From Niabella agricola (GTDB lineage Bacteria; Bacteroidota; Bacteroidia; Chitinophagales; Chitinophagaceae), in assembly GCF_021538615.1 (NCBI RefSeq), contig NZ_JAJHIZ010000003.1:1798001-1862000 (forward strand): a stretch of 64,000 nt of DNA, given 5' to 3'. The position numbers were made by a program, and so were the translations under genes. Below, one piece after another: positions 27,003 through 37,178 of this stretch (within the stretch, counting starts at the first letter, position 1; each line of letters starts with the position of its first letter). The notes under the pieces are model-generated. The model worked only from the letters and a program-made list of their open reading frames with translations. It was not told the DNA's origin and made no database searches.

Positions 27003-27016
27003 TGCAATCGATTACA
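27003..27016. promoter_or_regulatory. Candidate LacI-type operator, best match
   Basis: TGCAATCGATTACA fits all 10 fixed positions of the LacI-family pattern TGNAANCGNTTNCA and is a palindrome apart from one base pair. It lies 218 bp upstream of the susC start. A related but weaker sequence, CGCAATCGTTACCG (7 of 10), follows at 27068-27081. Confidence 0.5.
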
Positions 27017-27173
27017 ATTTTATTGCTTTTTTCCCGTCTCTTTACCACATGGGCACAACATTTTTTACGCAATCGTTACCGGAGTGCTTCCCGGCCGATA
27101 ATTTGACCGCATTTCGTGCATAGCGTCGAAAAAGCCATGTTCACCATGCATCCTTTTCTAGCCACCGCCCAAC

Positions 27174-27197
27174 AAAAAACCCCACAATAATGTGGGG
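27174..27197 (-). terminator. Intrinsic terminator of the 67-residue protein gene
   Basis: A 7-bp stem CCCCACA/TGTGGGG (27180-27186 with 27191-27197) with a four-base loop is followed on the minus strand by six T (27179-27174). It lies 26 bp past the stop of the 27223-27426 gene and insulates it from the pectin locus. Confidence 0.85.
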
Positions 27198-27222
27198 TCT
27201 GTATAGAAATAGCGTTGTAAAA

Positions 27223-27426
27223 TTACCAGTCCTGTTTTGCCAAACCAGCTTTAATAGCAGCTAATGCTTTTTCTTCTCCCAGGAGAGAGGTCAGTTTATT
27301 TCCTTTGCCGTCATGCCCTTTCGCAATATATCCGCCCTTTGCCGTGCGGGAAATCACAGCGTCCTGGATCGGTACATTCTTTTCTTTTGTTTTCACATTG
27401 TAAGCGGTAAGAGTTGCATCTGCCAT
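27223..27426 (-). CDS. Small conserved-looking cytoplasmic protein, function unknown
   Basis: 67 residues, starting MADATLTAYNVKTKEKNVPI. I do not recognise a family with certainty. It has no signal peptide or membrane segment and reads like a small beta-strand domain (NVPIQDAVISRTAKGGYIAKGHDGKGN) followed by a short amphipathic helix (EEKALAAIKAGLAKQDW). A coding origin is supported by its own strong terminator, by an ATG at 27426 after an AT-rich leader, and by its clean composition. It is divergent from the TPR gene at 27568, with a perfect 16-bp palindrome between them. Confidence 0.7.
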   Translation of the reverse strand: MADATLTAYNVKTKEKNVPIQDAVISRTAKGGYIAKGHDGKGNKLTSLLGEEKALAAIKAGLAKQDW

Positions 27427-27512
27427 AATGATTAATTTTTGATTTGAAAAGCTGAAATTAAGGGTTTTTATCTAAACAAGCTCCTAAATATACCCGTCGT
27501 CCTGACTTTTAC

Positions 27513-27528
27513 AACTAATTAATTAGTT
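27513..27528. promoter_or_regulatory. Perfect 16-bp palindrome in a divergent intergenic region
   Basis: AACTAATTAATTAGTT is a perfect inverted repeat in the 141-bp gap between the divergent genes at 27426 (minus) and 27568 (plus). TATATTTA, close to the Bacteroidota -7 pattern TAnnTTTG, overlaps its right end, so a bound dimer could cover the plus-strand promoter. Confidence 0.4.
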
Positions 27529-27567
27529 ATATTTACAAAAATATAGTTACTCCTTCAATCCTGTATT

Positions 27568-28722
27568 ATGTGTAAAAAACTCATTATCACTCTGCTAAGC
27601 CTGGGCTCTCTGGTCGCCGGCGCACAGAATAGTTATGATCCGCTGAAAGTGCTGGGCTTTTGTAAGGATCAGGATTATGACCAGGCGCTGCTTTATCTGA
27701 ATGCGGTACCTGCGCCTGAGAACGAGCAATACCTGTTTGACCTGGGCTATGTGCACTACCTGAGCGACCATGCGCCCGAAGCAAAGGCGGCTTTTTTAAA
27801 ACTGTATGAAAAGAATCCAAACCTGCAGTCGCCCCAGCTGTACCTGGCCCGGCTTTATGACCAGGCGGGTGCGGAACAGACGGCGCTTCTCCACTACAAA
27901 AACCTCGTTGCGCTGGACCCCGGCAACTACAAATACTGGCATTTTGCTTCCGGAGAATGGTTGAAACTTAAACAGCCCGACTCGGCCCTTGCCTATATCC
28001 GTAAAAGCTATACTCTAAAACCTACAGCCGGGAGGGTGGTTTATGAGCTTTGTACATTACTTGACAATGTCAAACAAAAACAAGAGGCAGAACAAGTTGC
28101 GGACCGCTTTTTACAATCCGACACCAGCTATTTTCCGGTAATGGGGAAAAAAGTGGAACTTTGTTTCGATGCTGGCCGTTATCATGAAGCCATTACCTGG
28201 GGTGAACGGCTACGTATCCGCAACGTCGCTCCCATAAGCCTTTCCAACGCTTATATCCACCTGCTTTACAGCTACCTGAATGTAAAGCAGCCCGACAGCG
28301 CCCTGAGCGTTTATAACTGGCTGCAGCTGCAGCATGCCAACAACGAATCAGCCACGTACGGCGCGGCACTGGCGCATGCCATGAAAAAGAATTATACCAT
28401 CAGCGATTCGCTGCTAACCGAATGCATCGCTTTTAATATCCAGGAAATGGCCGCTACTTATTTAACGGCAAAAGCCGCAAACGCGATTGCTGTTAAAGAT
28501 TATAACCGCGCCATTGCACTGTATGATACTTCCTATTATATTTTTAAAAACCCGCTGGATCTATTCCAGGCAGGAAGAATCTTTGACCATTATTTAAAGA
28601 GCCGGGAACGCGCAACCGGGTACTACAAACGATACCTGCGCCAACAACCACAACCAACGACGAACGAGGAGGAAAACATCAGCCGTTATATCAGGGAATT
28701 TTTAAATCCTCAAAAAAAATAA
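27568..28722 (+). CDS. Secreted TPR-repeat protein, function unknown
   Basis: 384 residues with a signal peptide (MCKKLIITLLSLGSLVAGAQ). The remainder is alpha-helical with tetratricopeptide-type repeats: YDQALLYLNAVP, FDLGYVHYLSDHAPEAKAAFLKLYEKNP, LYLARLYDQAGAEQTALLHYKNLVALDPGNYKYW, and LDLFQAGRIFDHYLKSRERATGYYKRYL. It probably acts as a periplasmic protein-interaction scaffold; the partner is unknown. Tight spacing (44 bp) to the lipoprotein gene downstream suggests co-transcription. Confidence 0.8.
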   Translation: MCKKLIITLLSLGSLVAGAQNSYDPLKVLGFCKDQDYDQALLYLNAVPAPENEQYLFDLGYVHYLSDHAPEAKAAFLKLYEKNPNLQSPQLYLARLYDQAGAEQTALLHYKNLVALDPGNYKYWHFASGEWLKLKQPDSALAYIRKSYTLKPTAGRVVYELCTLLDNVKQKQEAEQVADRFLQSDTSYFPVMGKKVELCFDAGRYHEAITWGERLRIRNVAPISLSNAYIHLLYSYLNVKQPDSALSVYNWLQLQHANNESATYGAALAHAMKKNYTISDSLLTECIAFNIQEMAATYLTAKAANAIAVKDYNRAIALYDTSYYIFKNPLDLFQAGRIFDHYLKSRERATGYYKRYLRQQPQPTTNEEENISRYIREFLNPQKK

Positions 28723-28766
28723 ATGGCTAAAGCAAAAGCTGTTATCTTTATTAAAATTTTAAACCG

Positions 28767-29255
28767 ATGAGAAAATTCTATTTGATCCTGATGAGCGCCA
28801 TTGTGTTGATTTCCTGTGGAGGAAACCAGAAACAAGCCGTTGAGTACAACAACCAACTTGTAAAGATTCAGCAGGAAGTTGCAGCCGAGGCCCAAAAATT
28901 TGGACAGCTTACCCAAACAGCAGACAGTGCACAGGCCTACCATACGCTGGCCGATCTTTCTACTTATGTGAACGACGAGGCAAAAAAAGCGGAGGCCCTT
29001 CAATTTGACGGAGACGATTTTGGAATGAAAGCCTCACTGCTGGACGGGTTCCGGTTCTTTAAAAAAGTATTGGGCGAAGATTTTAAAAAGATCCTGGGAT
29101 TACGCTTTTCAACCGCTCCTCCCGCCGATGCGCAGCAGCAGATGCAGCTGATCGTAACCAATATTCAGAAAGAGGGCCAGGATATTGATAAGAAATTTTT
29201 AGATGCGCAGCAGCAGTTTGCAAAAAAGTATAAGATCCAGTTGCGGCAATTATAA
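28767..29255 (+). CDS. Lipoprotein, coiled-coil-like, function unknown
   Basis: 162 residues with a lipoprotein signal: MRKFYLILMSAIVLISC followed by Gly-Gly-Asn-Gln-Lys. The mature part is almost all helix, rich in Gln, Ala and Lys (NNQLVKIQQEVAAEAQKFGQL; DAQQQMQLIVTNIQKEGQDIDKKFLDAQQQFAKKYKIQL). It resembles surface proteins annotated as the LIC11966 family, but I am not certain. A decayed second copy follows at 29334-29818. A strong terminator ends the unit. Confidence 0.75.
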   Translation: MRKFYLILMSAIVLISCGGNQKQAVEYNNQLVKIQQEVAAEAQKFGQLTQTADSAQAYHTLADLSTYVNDEAKKAEALQFDGDDFGMKASLLDGFRFFKKVLGEDFKKILGLRFSTAPPADAQQQMQLIVTNIQKEGQDIDKKFLDAQQQFAKKYKIQLRQL

Positions 29256-29283
29256 ACCGGACTTCTTTCAAAATTTAAAACCA

Positions 29284-29319
29284 GGCTGTTCAATCCTTTT
29301 GAACAGCCTTTAGTTTTTT
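29284..29319 (+). terminator. Intrinsic terminator after the lipoprotein gene
   Basis: A 10-bp perfect stem GGCTGTTCAA/TTGAACAGCC (29284-29293 with 29299-29308) is followed by TTTAG and six T. It lies 28 bp past the stop at 29255. Confidence 0.9.
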
Positions 29320-29333
29320 AAAATTCCAGCAAA

Positions 29334-29818
29334 TGCGTTTTGTCATTGTCCTCCTTGTTTCGCTTCTCACTTCCGGCAGCTGCAGCAGGATCAGCAAAGT
29401 CCTTATCACTACTTTGCCAGGCTGCAGCAATTCCGGTTAAACATCATAAACAGGTCGGTACACTATACCAGCCAAGGAAAAACCGACCGGGATAGCAGTA
29501 CAAAGAACCGTTTAAAAAAGAAATGATTACATTCCTGCTGCAGACCGAGGATCTGTGCGGGATTGCGCTTTCGCACAAGATGATTTTGGACTAAAGAAAG
29601 CCATCCTCCGCGAATTTGACTATACAAGATCACTGCTTGCAGATACCAGTTTGGGAGCCAGGAGCCGCAACGCGGCCCATTCTTTTGAAAAGCGGATTGC
29701 AGCATTGGATTCAATGGCTGTTACACTCAGGCAAAATACAACATCAATCAACAACCAGATCCGGAAAAGCCAGCTGGCCTTTGCACGCTTTTACCGCATT
29801 CCTGTCTCTATCCCATAA
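29334..29818 (+). pseudogene. Decayed tandem paralogue of the upstream lipoprotein
   Basis: The reading can be followed across three frames. An ATG at 29334 opens a lipoprotein-like signal (MRFVIVLLVSLLTSGSCS); a shift near 29390 continues as a helical segment (QQSPYHYFARLQQFRLN) to a TGA at 29524; and a second shift leads into CAFAQDDFGLKKAILREFDY, ending at 29818. The last frame aligns with the intact gene at 28767: QDDFGLKKAILREF against GDDFGMKASLLDGF, and SQLAFARFYRIPV against AQQQFAKKYKIQL. Two frameshifts within 500 bp make function unlikely. A sequencing error is possible but two are less so. Confidence 0.75.
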
Positions 29819-29948
29819 ATGAATATACAGACCAATGTACTCCTGATGGCACGCAAAGATGGCCCATTCATTGGGTAACAAAAAAATACGCTATTGCAAT
29901 TACGTAAATCTACGATATATTCGTATAATTGCGATAAATTAATACGTT

Positions 29949-30890
29949 ATGATCCGGAACACATCATTTTGCCGTTGCATTTACGTACTGCTGTTTATGG
30001 TTATCCAGGTAAGCGTGCGCGGCCAAATCTCCGTTCAAGCAACCAGTTCCAATGCTGTCAAAAACCCTCAGCCGGTTATGGGGCGTGTGTTGTACGATTT
30101 TAGTTATATAAAAGACACTAGCTGCCGGGATTATATCTATAAGGAAGTGCTGGAACTGGATTATACAAAAACAAGCAGCTACTTTACCAGTTATACGGCC
30201 AAACAAAATGATACGCTGATTAAAAACCAGCTGGCAGCAGCTTTCAGAAATGCACCCGACCCCAACCAGGTAGAAATCACACTAACCGGAGGAGCCGCCG
30301 CATCCTCCGATAAATTCTATACCGAAGGCCATCCGAATCCCCGGGTTTACGCCATCAAAACACTGGCCGGAACTGCCTTTAGCATTCTGTCATCGCAGGC
30401 ATTGATCAACTGGAAAATTATTGACTCAACCAAAACCATCCAGGGGTTTGTATGCCAGAAAGCAAGAGGCCGCAGTTATGGGCGGCAGTATACGGCATGG
30501 TTCTGTACAGATCTGCCCTACCGCTTTGGACCCCGCAGGTTACATGGCTTGCCGGGCCTTATCCTGGAAGCCTATGACGATTCCATGGAAGTGGTTTACC
30601 GCCTCAATCGTGTTGAAGACTTTAACACGGGGCTACCCCCTATTGGACTGCCCGACGACGCAACACCCACCACCCCTAAAGCGTTTGCACAGGCACAAGA
30701 AGCATTTAAACGAAATCCGCAGGCCTTTATTGATGCCAACCGGGGTAAGCGAACCACCGGGCGGGCCGCCGGCATTACGGACGGCTTTGACGCCTCGAAG
30801 ATTAAAAGCATCAGTGTCCGGAAAAGCAGCGCCGAGCCTGCGGGCATTCAGGCCAATAATCCGATTGACCTGGTAACAGATCCTCTTTAA
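29949..30890 (+). CDS. GLPGLI-family secreted protein
   Basis: 313 residues with a signal peptide (cleavage near SVRGQ). The family signature is present as LHGLPGLILEAYDD at about 200-213, preceded by YTAWFCTDLPYRFGPRRL, a region typical of this Bacteroidota-only family. Function is not established for the family. The stop is followed 15 bp later by a large outer-membrane barrel gene, a pairing often seen for GLPGLI proteins. A Bacteroidota periplasmic or surface location is likely. Confidence 0.9.
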   Translation: MIRNTSFCRCIYVLLFMVIQVSVRGQISVQATSSNAVKNPQPVMGRVLYDFSYIKDTSCRDYIYKEVLELDYTKTSSYFTSYTAKQNDTLIKNQLAAAFRNAPDPNQVEITLTGGAAASSDKFYTEGHPNPRVYAIKTLAGTAFSILSSQALINWKIIDSTKTIQGFVCQKARGRSYGRQYTAWFCTDLPYRFGPRRLHGLPGLILEAYDDSMEVVYRLNRVEDFNTGLPPIGLPDDATPTTPKAFAQAQEAFKRNPQAFIDANRGKRTTGRAAGITDGFDASKIKSISVRKSSAEPAGIQANNPIDLVTDPL

Positions 30891-30905
30891 GCGGTGCTGC
30901 ACTTT

Positions 30906-33521
30906 ATGAGCAGGCTGCTTTGGTTCTTGTTCTACTGGCTGCCGGTCCCTGCCACCGGACAAACAGCTACCCCCCGGTTGTATGGCCATATCAGGGACAC
31001 CCTGGGCAATGCCATACCCGGTGCCACCGTAACGCTCCTCCGGTTAAAGGACCAGGCCGGATTGCTGTTTACAACGGCAGATACATCAGGCTATTATTCC
31101 TTTCAACGCTTACCCGGGCACCCGGAAGAACCGCTTGCCGTAAAGGTAACAGCCGCCGGCTTTTTAAAAAACCAGCAGCCGGTTCCCGTGCACACCTCCG
31201 TCATTCACTTCATGATGCAGGCTGCCGCAACCGGCCTGCTTCCCAATGTAACAGTGAGGAGCCAGGCCCCCATTGTTCAAAAAGGAGACACACTCAGTTT
31301 TGATGCAGCCCGTTTTGCAGAAAAATCGGACCGCCGGCTGGGTGATATCATCAAAAAGCTGCCCGGCGTAGAAGTAGACGAAAACGGTGTGATTAAATAC
31401 AAGGGAAAAGCAATCAATAAATTTTATATTGAAGGCGACAACCTGCTGGATGACCGGTATTCAATCGCAACGGATAATATCAACGTGGCAGATGTGGAAA
31501 AGGTTCAGGTCATTGAACACAACCAGGATGTTAAGATGCTTAACGGCATCGTGCCATCAGACCGCGCAGGAGTAAATATCATCCTTAAAAACCGGAGCAA
31601 ACTAAAACTGATTCACAATGCCGAGCTTACAGGTGCCCTTCCCCGTGCCTATGCGATTGAAGGAAAAAGTATGGCGTTTAAACCTGCATTTAAAGCCATC
31701 AACGAAGTAAAATTTAATGACCTGGGCCTCACGTACACAAGAGAATCGGGCATTTCGGGCTTACAGCCTCCCGCGGGAATTGATGCGGAGCGAACGCTTT
31801 TCAACAACAGTAAGATGGTAAACCTTAATAACCTGTACAAATTGAATCCGTATGCTGGCATCAAGCTAAATGGTTTTTATATAAAGGACCATCAACGAAC
31901 CGACAATACCATTCATACACGCTATTACCTGCCTGGTGAAGACAGCATTGCTTATACCGAGCAAAACCATAACCGGCTCGGAACCGAGGCGTTTTACCTG
32001 GGACTGAATTATAATATAAACAGCCCCAAAAACTATTTCAATGTTATCAGTACCCTAAACCGCAACCGGAATACCGGTCATACCACAACGGTGGCGCAAA
32101 ACAGGACTACAACTACCAATCGGTATACCGCCACTGATTTCAGTAGCGCTGTGAATGGGTATCTCATCTTTGGAAAAAAGCATCTGCTGAATTACAGCAA
32201 TGTTTTTCATTATACTGAAAACCCGCAACAGACCCTGCTCGATCCGGGTGCGCTTCAAGACCTGCTTAACAACCGGCTTCCATACCTGCAAACCCGGCAA
32301 TACCAGCGTCTGCGGTATTTCAGCAACGGAACAACCTTTAGCTACAGTAAGGTTTTTGCAAACTGGACGCTGGGTCTCAACACCGGTCTTGATCTGCAAC
32401 AACACTACCTGAATTCACAGGTTGAACTGGTACAAGCTGATCGCTCGTATACCATTCCGGAAGGGTTTGGCAATGCGCTTCACTGGAAAAGAAACGAATT
32501 GTTTTCCGGCGCCTTGCTTACTTATAATGGAAACAGGGCCCGTTTAACACTCAACACGCCCGCCAAATGGCAGCATTACGATTACAGCAACGATTCACTC
32601 ATAACCAATAAGGACAAGGGTGCCCGTTTTACCGTTGAACCTTCCCTTAACTGGGAATACCGTGTTGGCCGGGAACATAGCCTGTTCCTTGATTATCGTT
32701 TAGACTACAAAACGGCTGGCATTCAACAGGTATATGGAGGAGCGATCATTTCCGGCTACCGCAATCTTGCTTCGTATGAAACGCCGTTCCTGATGAACCG
32801 CAATCATCGTATTCGCGCCGGCTTCAGTTATAAAAAAGTCATCAACGTATTGTTCGCCGATTTCGACGTGCAGTATGCTGCTACAAAAAACTTTTTTATG
32901 TATAGCACGTTAATACGGGATAACCTGACGATTGTAAAGGCATTACCCATCACTAATAACAGCGAAACCGCCGGCACATCGGTGCGGGTAGGGAAATATA
33001 TTTTCCCGCTGAACACCACCATTGTCCTGAGCGGGAGCCTAAACACCACCCAGGCACAACAATTACAGAATGAGCAGCTGTTCGATACCCGTTCGGTGAC
33101 AAAAACGGCCGGTATTTCGATTACGCCTACGGTTTTGAAATGGCTCAAACTGGATATATCCTCTACCTACCTGCAATACCACGCCCGGTCTGCACAGGCA
33201 GCCTTCCGGATTCAAGACCTGCAACAGTGGAAACAGCAGTCGGGTATTACGGTTTATCCGTTCAAAGGATTCAGCTTTAATTTTAGCAACCAGTATTATC
33301 ATTTTATTCAAAAGGGCAATCCTGTTACCTCCGGTTTGTTTGTGGATGCTTACGCCCAATACAAGGTTGATAAAACAAAAATCCTACTCCGTTTAAGCTG
33401 CACCAATATAGCCAGCACCACTTACTTTGAAACCATCCGTGCCAGCAATAATATGATCAGCACCGCTTCCTATCAGCTCCGTCCCCGCATGCTCCGCTTG
33501 TGGGTCGCGTTTGATTTTTAG
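30906..33521 (+). CDS. Outer-membrane beta-barrel protein with carboxypeptidase-regulatory-like and plug-like domains
   Basis: 871 residues from the ATG at 30906, which gives a signal peptide (MSRLLWFLFYWLPVPATGQ); a GTG at 30894 would add four residues. Residues of about 25-115 form a carboxypeptidase-regulatory-like fold (LYGHIRDTLGNAIPGATVTL). Next is a plug-like segment (LGDIIKKLPGVEVDENGVIKY; FYIEGDNLLDDRYSI), then a long barrel ending in Phe-Asp-Phe. It belongs to the TonB-dependent-receptor-like superfamily, but I see no clear TonB box. Coupled to the GLPGLI gene; the transported or exported substrate is unknown. Confidence 0.85.
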   Translation: MSRLLWFLFYWLPVPATGQTATPRLYGHIRDTLGNAIPGATVTLLRLKDQAGLLFTTADTSGYYSFQRLPGHPEEPLAVKVTAAGFLKNQQPVPVHTSVIHFMMQAAATGLLPNVTVRSQAPIVQKGDTLSFDAARFAEKSDRRLGDIIKKLPGVEVDENGVIKYKGKAINKFYIEGDNLLDDRYSIATDNINVADVEKVQVIEHNQDVKMLNGIVPSDRAGVNIILKNRSKLKLIHNAELTGALPRAYAIEGKSMAFKPAFKAINEVKFNDLGLTYTRESGISGLQPPAGIDAERTLFNNSKMVNLNNLYKLNPYAGIKLNGFYIKDHQRTDNTIHTRYYLPGEDSIAYTEQNHNRLGTEAFYLGLNYNINSPKNYFNVISTLNRNRNTGHTTTVAQNRTTTTNRYTATDFSSAVNGYLIFGKKHLLNYSNVFHYTENPQQTLLDPGALQDLLNNRLPYLQTRQYQRLRYFSNGTTFSYSKVFANWTLGLNTGLDLQQHYLNSQVELVQADRSYTIPEGFGNALHWKRNELFSGALLTYNGNRARLTLNTPAKWQHYDYSNDSLITNKDKGARFTVEPSLNWEYRVGREHSLFLDYRLDYKTAGIQQVYGGAIISGYRNLASYETPFLMNRNHRIRAGFSYKKVINVLFADFDVQYAATKNFFMYSTLIRDNLTIVKALPITNNSETAGTSVRVGKYIFPLNTTIVLSGSLNTTQAQQLQNEQLFDTRSVTKTAGISITPTVLKWLKLDISSTYLQYHARSAQAAFRIQDLQQWKQQSGITVYPFKGFSFNFSNQYYHFIQKGNPVTSGLFVDAYAQYKVDKTKILLRLSCTNIASTTYFETIRASNNMISTASYQLRPRMLRLWVAFDF

Positions 33522-33595
33522 CCGCTGCTTCTCCATATTCTCTGCTTGTTTCTCACCTCCGATGTTCATCTCGTTATGCACCCGTCGTTGGGGAT

Positions 33596-33627
33596 ATAAA
33601 AAAGCGGCGGTCTTCCGACCGCCGCTT
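33596..33627 (-). terminator. Intrinsic terminator of gyrB
   Basis: Stem GCGGCGGTC/GACCGCCGC (33604-33612 with 33617-33625), flanked by A and T pairs, followed on the minus strand by a T-rich run (33603-33597). It lies 22 bp past the gyrB stop. Confidence 0.85.
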
Positions 33628-33648
33628 CCGTCATTTATCATTGAAAAT

Positions 33649-35643
<1,995 letters not shown>

Positions 35644-35717
35644 TTAATGCGTGTTCAATTGAGTAGTCTACAAATTTACGAAAAAATACCCGTTTTTTGG
35701 GTGTAATTTACCCCAAA

Positions 35718-35726
35718 TGTGGATAA
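35718..35726. other. DnaA-box-like nonamer upstream of gyrB
   Basis: TGTGGATAA is the exact complement of the strong DnaA box TTATCCACA. It lies 90 bp upstream of the gyrB start. I see no cluster of further boxes, so it is a single site rather than an origin; it could be a chance match or a DnaA regulatory site. Confidence 0.35.
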
Positions 35727-35818
35727 CCCAAGGTCTTGCAAAATCAATCGTTTTACGATGTTTATCAATATGTTACTTACAATCCGTCTAGCTGGGCGCT
35801 AAAGGCATGCCATAAATG

Positions 35819-35854
35819 GCACCGGCCAGACCTCCAAAGAGATCCGGCCGGTGC
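35819..35854. other. Inverted repeat downstream of the SRPBCC gene
   Basis: Nine-base arms GCACCGGCC (35819-35827) and GGCCGGTGC (35846-35854) separated by 18 bases, 35 bp past the stop of the SRPBCC gene. There is no T-run on either strand, so it is at best a factor-assisted terminator or an RNA 3' end stabiliser. Confidence 0.4.
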
Positions 35855-35888
35855 AGAACGCGGCTATTAAAAAGCTAAAGCAGCAGTT

Positions 35889-36302
35889 TTACTGCGCTTC
35901 TGTGTAACGCTTGAAATTATCCAGGATGGCCTGCCAGCCAGCCTGTTGCATATCGGCAGGATTTGTTTCCTCTGCATCAAAAGTCTCGGTAATAGAAGTC
36001 TGGTTACCCGAACCTGAAAATACGACATGTACCGTCCGGCCATCGCCCATGGTATAATCGATCTGTTCATGGATCTTCACTTCATCGTATACGCCTCCAA
36101 AGTCAAATCCCATACTACCGTCCCGCGCTTCCATTCTTGAAGAGAACCGCCCTCCTGTGCGGAGATCGTTTTCTGCGTGCGGCGTATGCCAATCATCCGA
36201 AGCACTATTCCATTTTTTTATATGCTCGGGCTCTGTCCAGTATTCCCATACTTTTTCTACCGGTGCATTGATCGTTGTTGCGACTGTAATTTTTGTAGTC
36301 AT
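35889..36302 (-). CDS. SRPBCC (AHSA1/START-like) domain protein
   Basis: 137 residues of a single START-like fold: TTINAPVEKVWEYWTEPEHIKKWN at the start, DLRTGGRFSSRMEARDGSMGFDFGGVYDEV in the middle and a C-terminal helix GWQAILDNFKRYTEA. These are the standard features of the Aha1/SRPBCC family, which binds hydrophobic ligands. Bacterial members are often encoded with ArsR regulators or DoxX proteins; here a DoxX-like gene precedes it by 42 bp, so the two are likely co-transcribed. The ligand is unknown. Confidence 0.88.
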   Translation of the reverse strand: MTTKITVATTINAPVEKVWEYWTEPEHIKKWNSASDDWHTPHAENDLRTGGRFSSRMEARDGSMGFDFGGVYDEVKIHEQIDYTMGDGRTVHVVFSGSGNQTSITETFDAEETNPADMQQAGWQAILDNFKRYTEAQ

Positions 36303-36344
36303 TATGGTATTTTATTGTTTTTTAAAGATCGGTTTTATTCAGGA

Positions 36345-36755
36345 TCAGCCCAAACTATATTGCAATGAAGTATCCGGATGCTGTTTCGTTTCGAACCGGC
36401 GCAGTTTGTGATAATAATGATAGGATGCGGCCAGAATCAGCAGCGCAACCAGGGGAAACAGGGTTTGCCCGCCAAAGCCATCCACTACCGTATGAGAAAC
36501 TGCTGCGCAGATAAAGTTAAAAGTGAATCCGGCGTAGGCCCATTCTTTTACGCGCCCCTTTATAAAGGGCAGGGCAAGCAGCAAGGCGCCCGTAACCTTG
36601 AACACGGTCAGCAACACGCGGAAATAATCAGGATACCCAAGGTGACTGATGCCTTGTTTGGCCAGGTCTGTATGCGAGGTAAGCGCCGGCATTACACCGT
36701 CCATTAATACGATGAGCCCGGTAAATGTCCAGTAGAGGATTTTTGTCTTTTTCAT
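36345..36755 (-). CDS. DoxX-like small membrane protein
   Basis: 136 residues with four predicted membrane segments: ILYWTFTGLIVLMDGVMPAL, YFRVLLTVFKVTGALLLALPF, EWAYAGFTFNFICAAVSHTVVDG and LFPLVALLILAASYHYY. The pattern HLGYPDYFRVLL followed by GALLLAL is characteristic of DoxX-like proteins of Bacteroidota. Function in this subfamily is not known. It is co-oriented with the SRPBCC gene downstream. Confidence 0.82.
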   Translation of the reverse strand: MKKTKILYWTFTGLIVLMDGVMPALTSHTDLAKQGISHLGYPDYFRVLLTVFKVTGALLLALPFIKGRVKEWAYAGFTFNFICAAVSHTVVDGFGGQTLFPLVALLILAASYHYYHKLRRFETKQHPDTSLQYSLG

Positions 36756-36871
36756 TTTTATCGTTTTTTAATTGTTTAAAGATCTGTTGCAATCACAATG
36801 CAAACATACAATGACGCAGCACCGGATCTGCTGTATAAAAACGACAAATGAAAAGGCAGTTTGCGACAGGT

Positions 36872-36906
36872 GGAATTTGGAAATATGAGAATGAGAAAAT
36901 GAAGAT
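36872..36906. repeat. Short heptanucleotide-periodic patch
   Basis: Five purine-rich 7-bp units of the type GGAAATA/GAGAAAA in one register. Weaker than the other blocks because low complexity alone could produce it. Confidence 0.45.
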
Positions 36907-37035
36907 GCCGTTACTGCTCCAGGTTCCTGCACGGCATTAGAATCCTTTTGAATTTTCTGAAGCGGAGGGTGAACAGGCCGCCGACATAAGAACGGAACCA
37001 TATAGCTATAAGCTTTTAGTCCGGAGTAGCAAGAT

Positions 37036-37168
37036 GGCATTCAGTTTTTCGCCTTCAGCATTTAGCATCTAGCCTCCAGCCACCAGTTATCAGCATTGTA
37101 CATCAAGCATAAAAACGGATCCAACCTGGAACATTGAACCTGGAACTTTAAACGATAAACGCAGAACG
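37036..37168. repeat. Long heptanucleotide-periodic spacer, 19 units
   Basis: 133 bp made of 19 consecutive 7-bp units in a single register. The first eleven follow AGCATYN, and after one transitional unit the last seven follow NNRAACN (for example TGGAACA, TTGAACC). The block ends 10 bp before the lpxC/fabZ stop at 37179. Confidence 0.75.
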
Positions 37169-37178
37169 CCGTGGGCCA

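Larger units (their letters stand above)
26786..27222. promoter_or_regulatory. Upstream region of the pectin locus
   Basis: A 437-bp gene-free stretch between susC and the terminator of the 67-residue protein gene. I find no credible ORF. It holds one perfect and two weaker matches to the LacI operator pattern, listed separately. I did not find a convincing Bacteroidota -33/-7 pair (TTTG and TAnnTTTG), so the promoter position is unknown. Confidence 0.6.
36756..37178. other. 423-bp gene-free stretch between lpxC/fabZ and the DoxX-like gene
   Basis: No ORF here looks real. The left half contains the presumed promoter of the DoxX-like gene; a short 7-bp periodic patch lies at 36872-36906, and the right third is a long 7-bp periodic block. 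This is where lpxA would be expected after lpxC/fabZ in many Bacteroidota, but no trace of it is seen. Confidence 0.55.

Noticed and set aside
29890..29948. GCAATTA/TAATTGC repeats and TATAATTG before the GLPGLI gene as promoter
   Set aside because: Spacing to the nearest TTG is about 27 bp, too long for the Bacteroidota promoter, and the arms do not align well.
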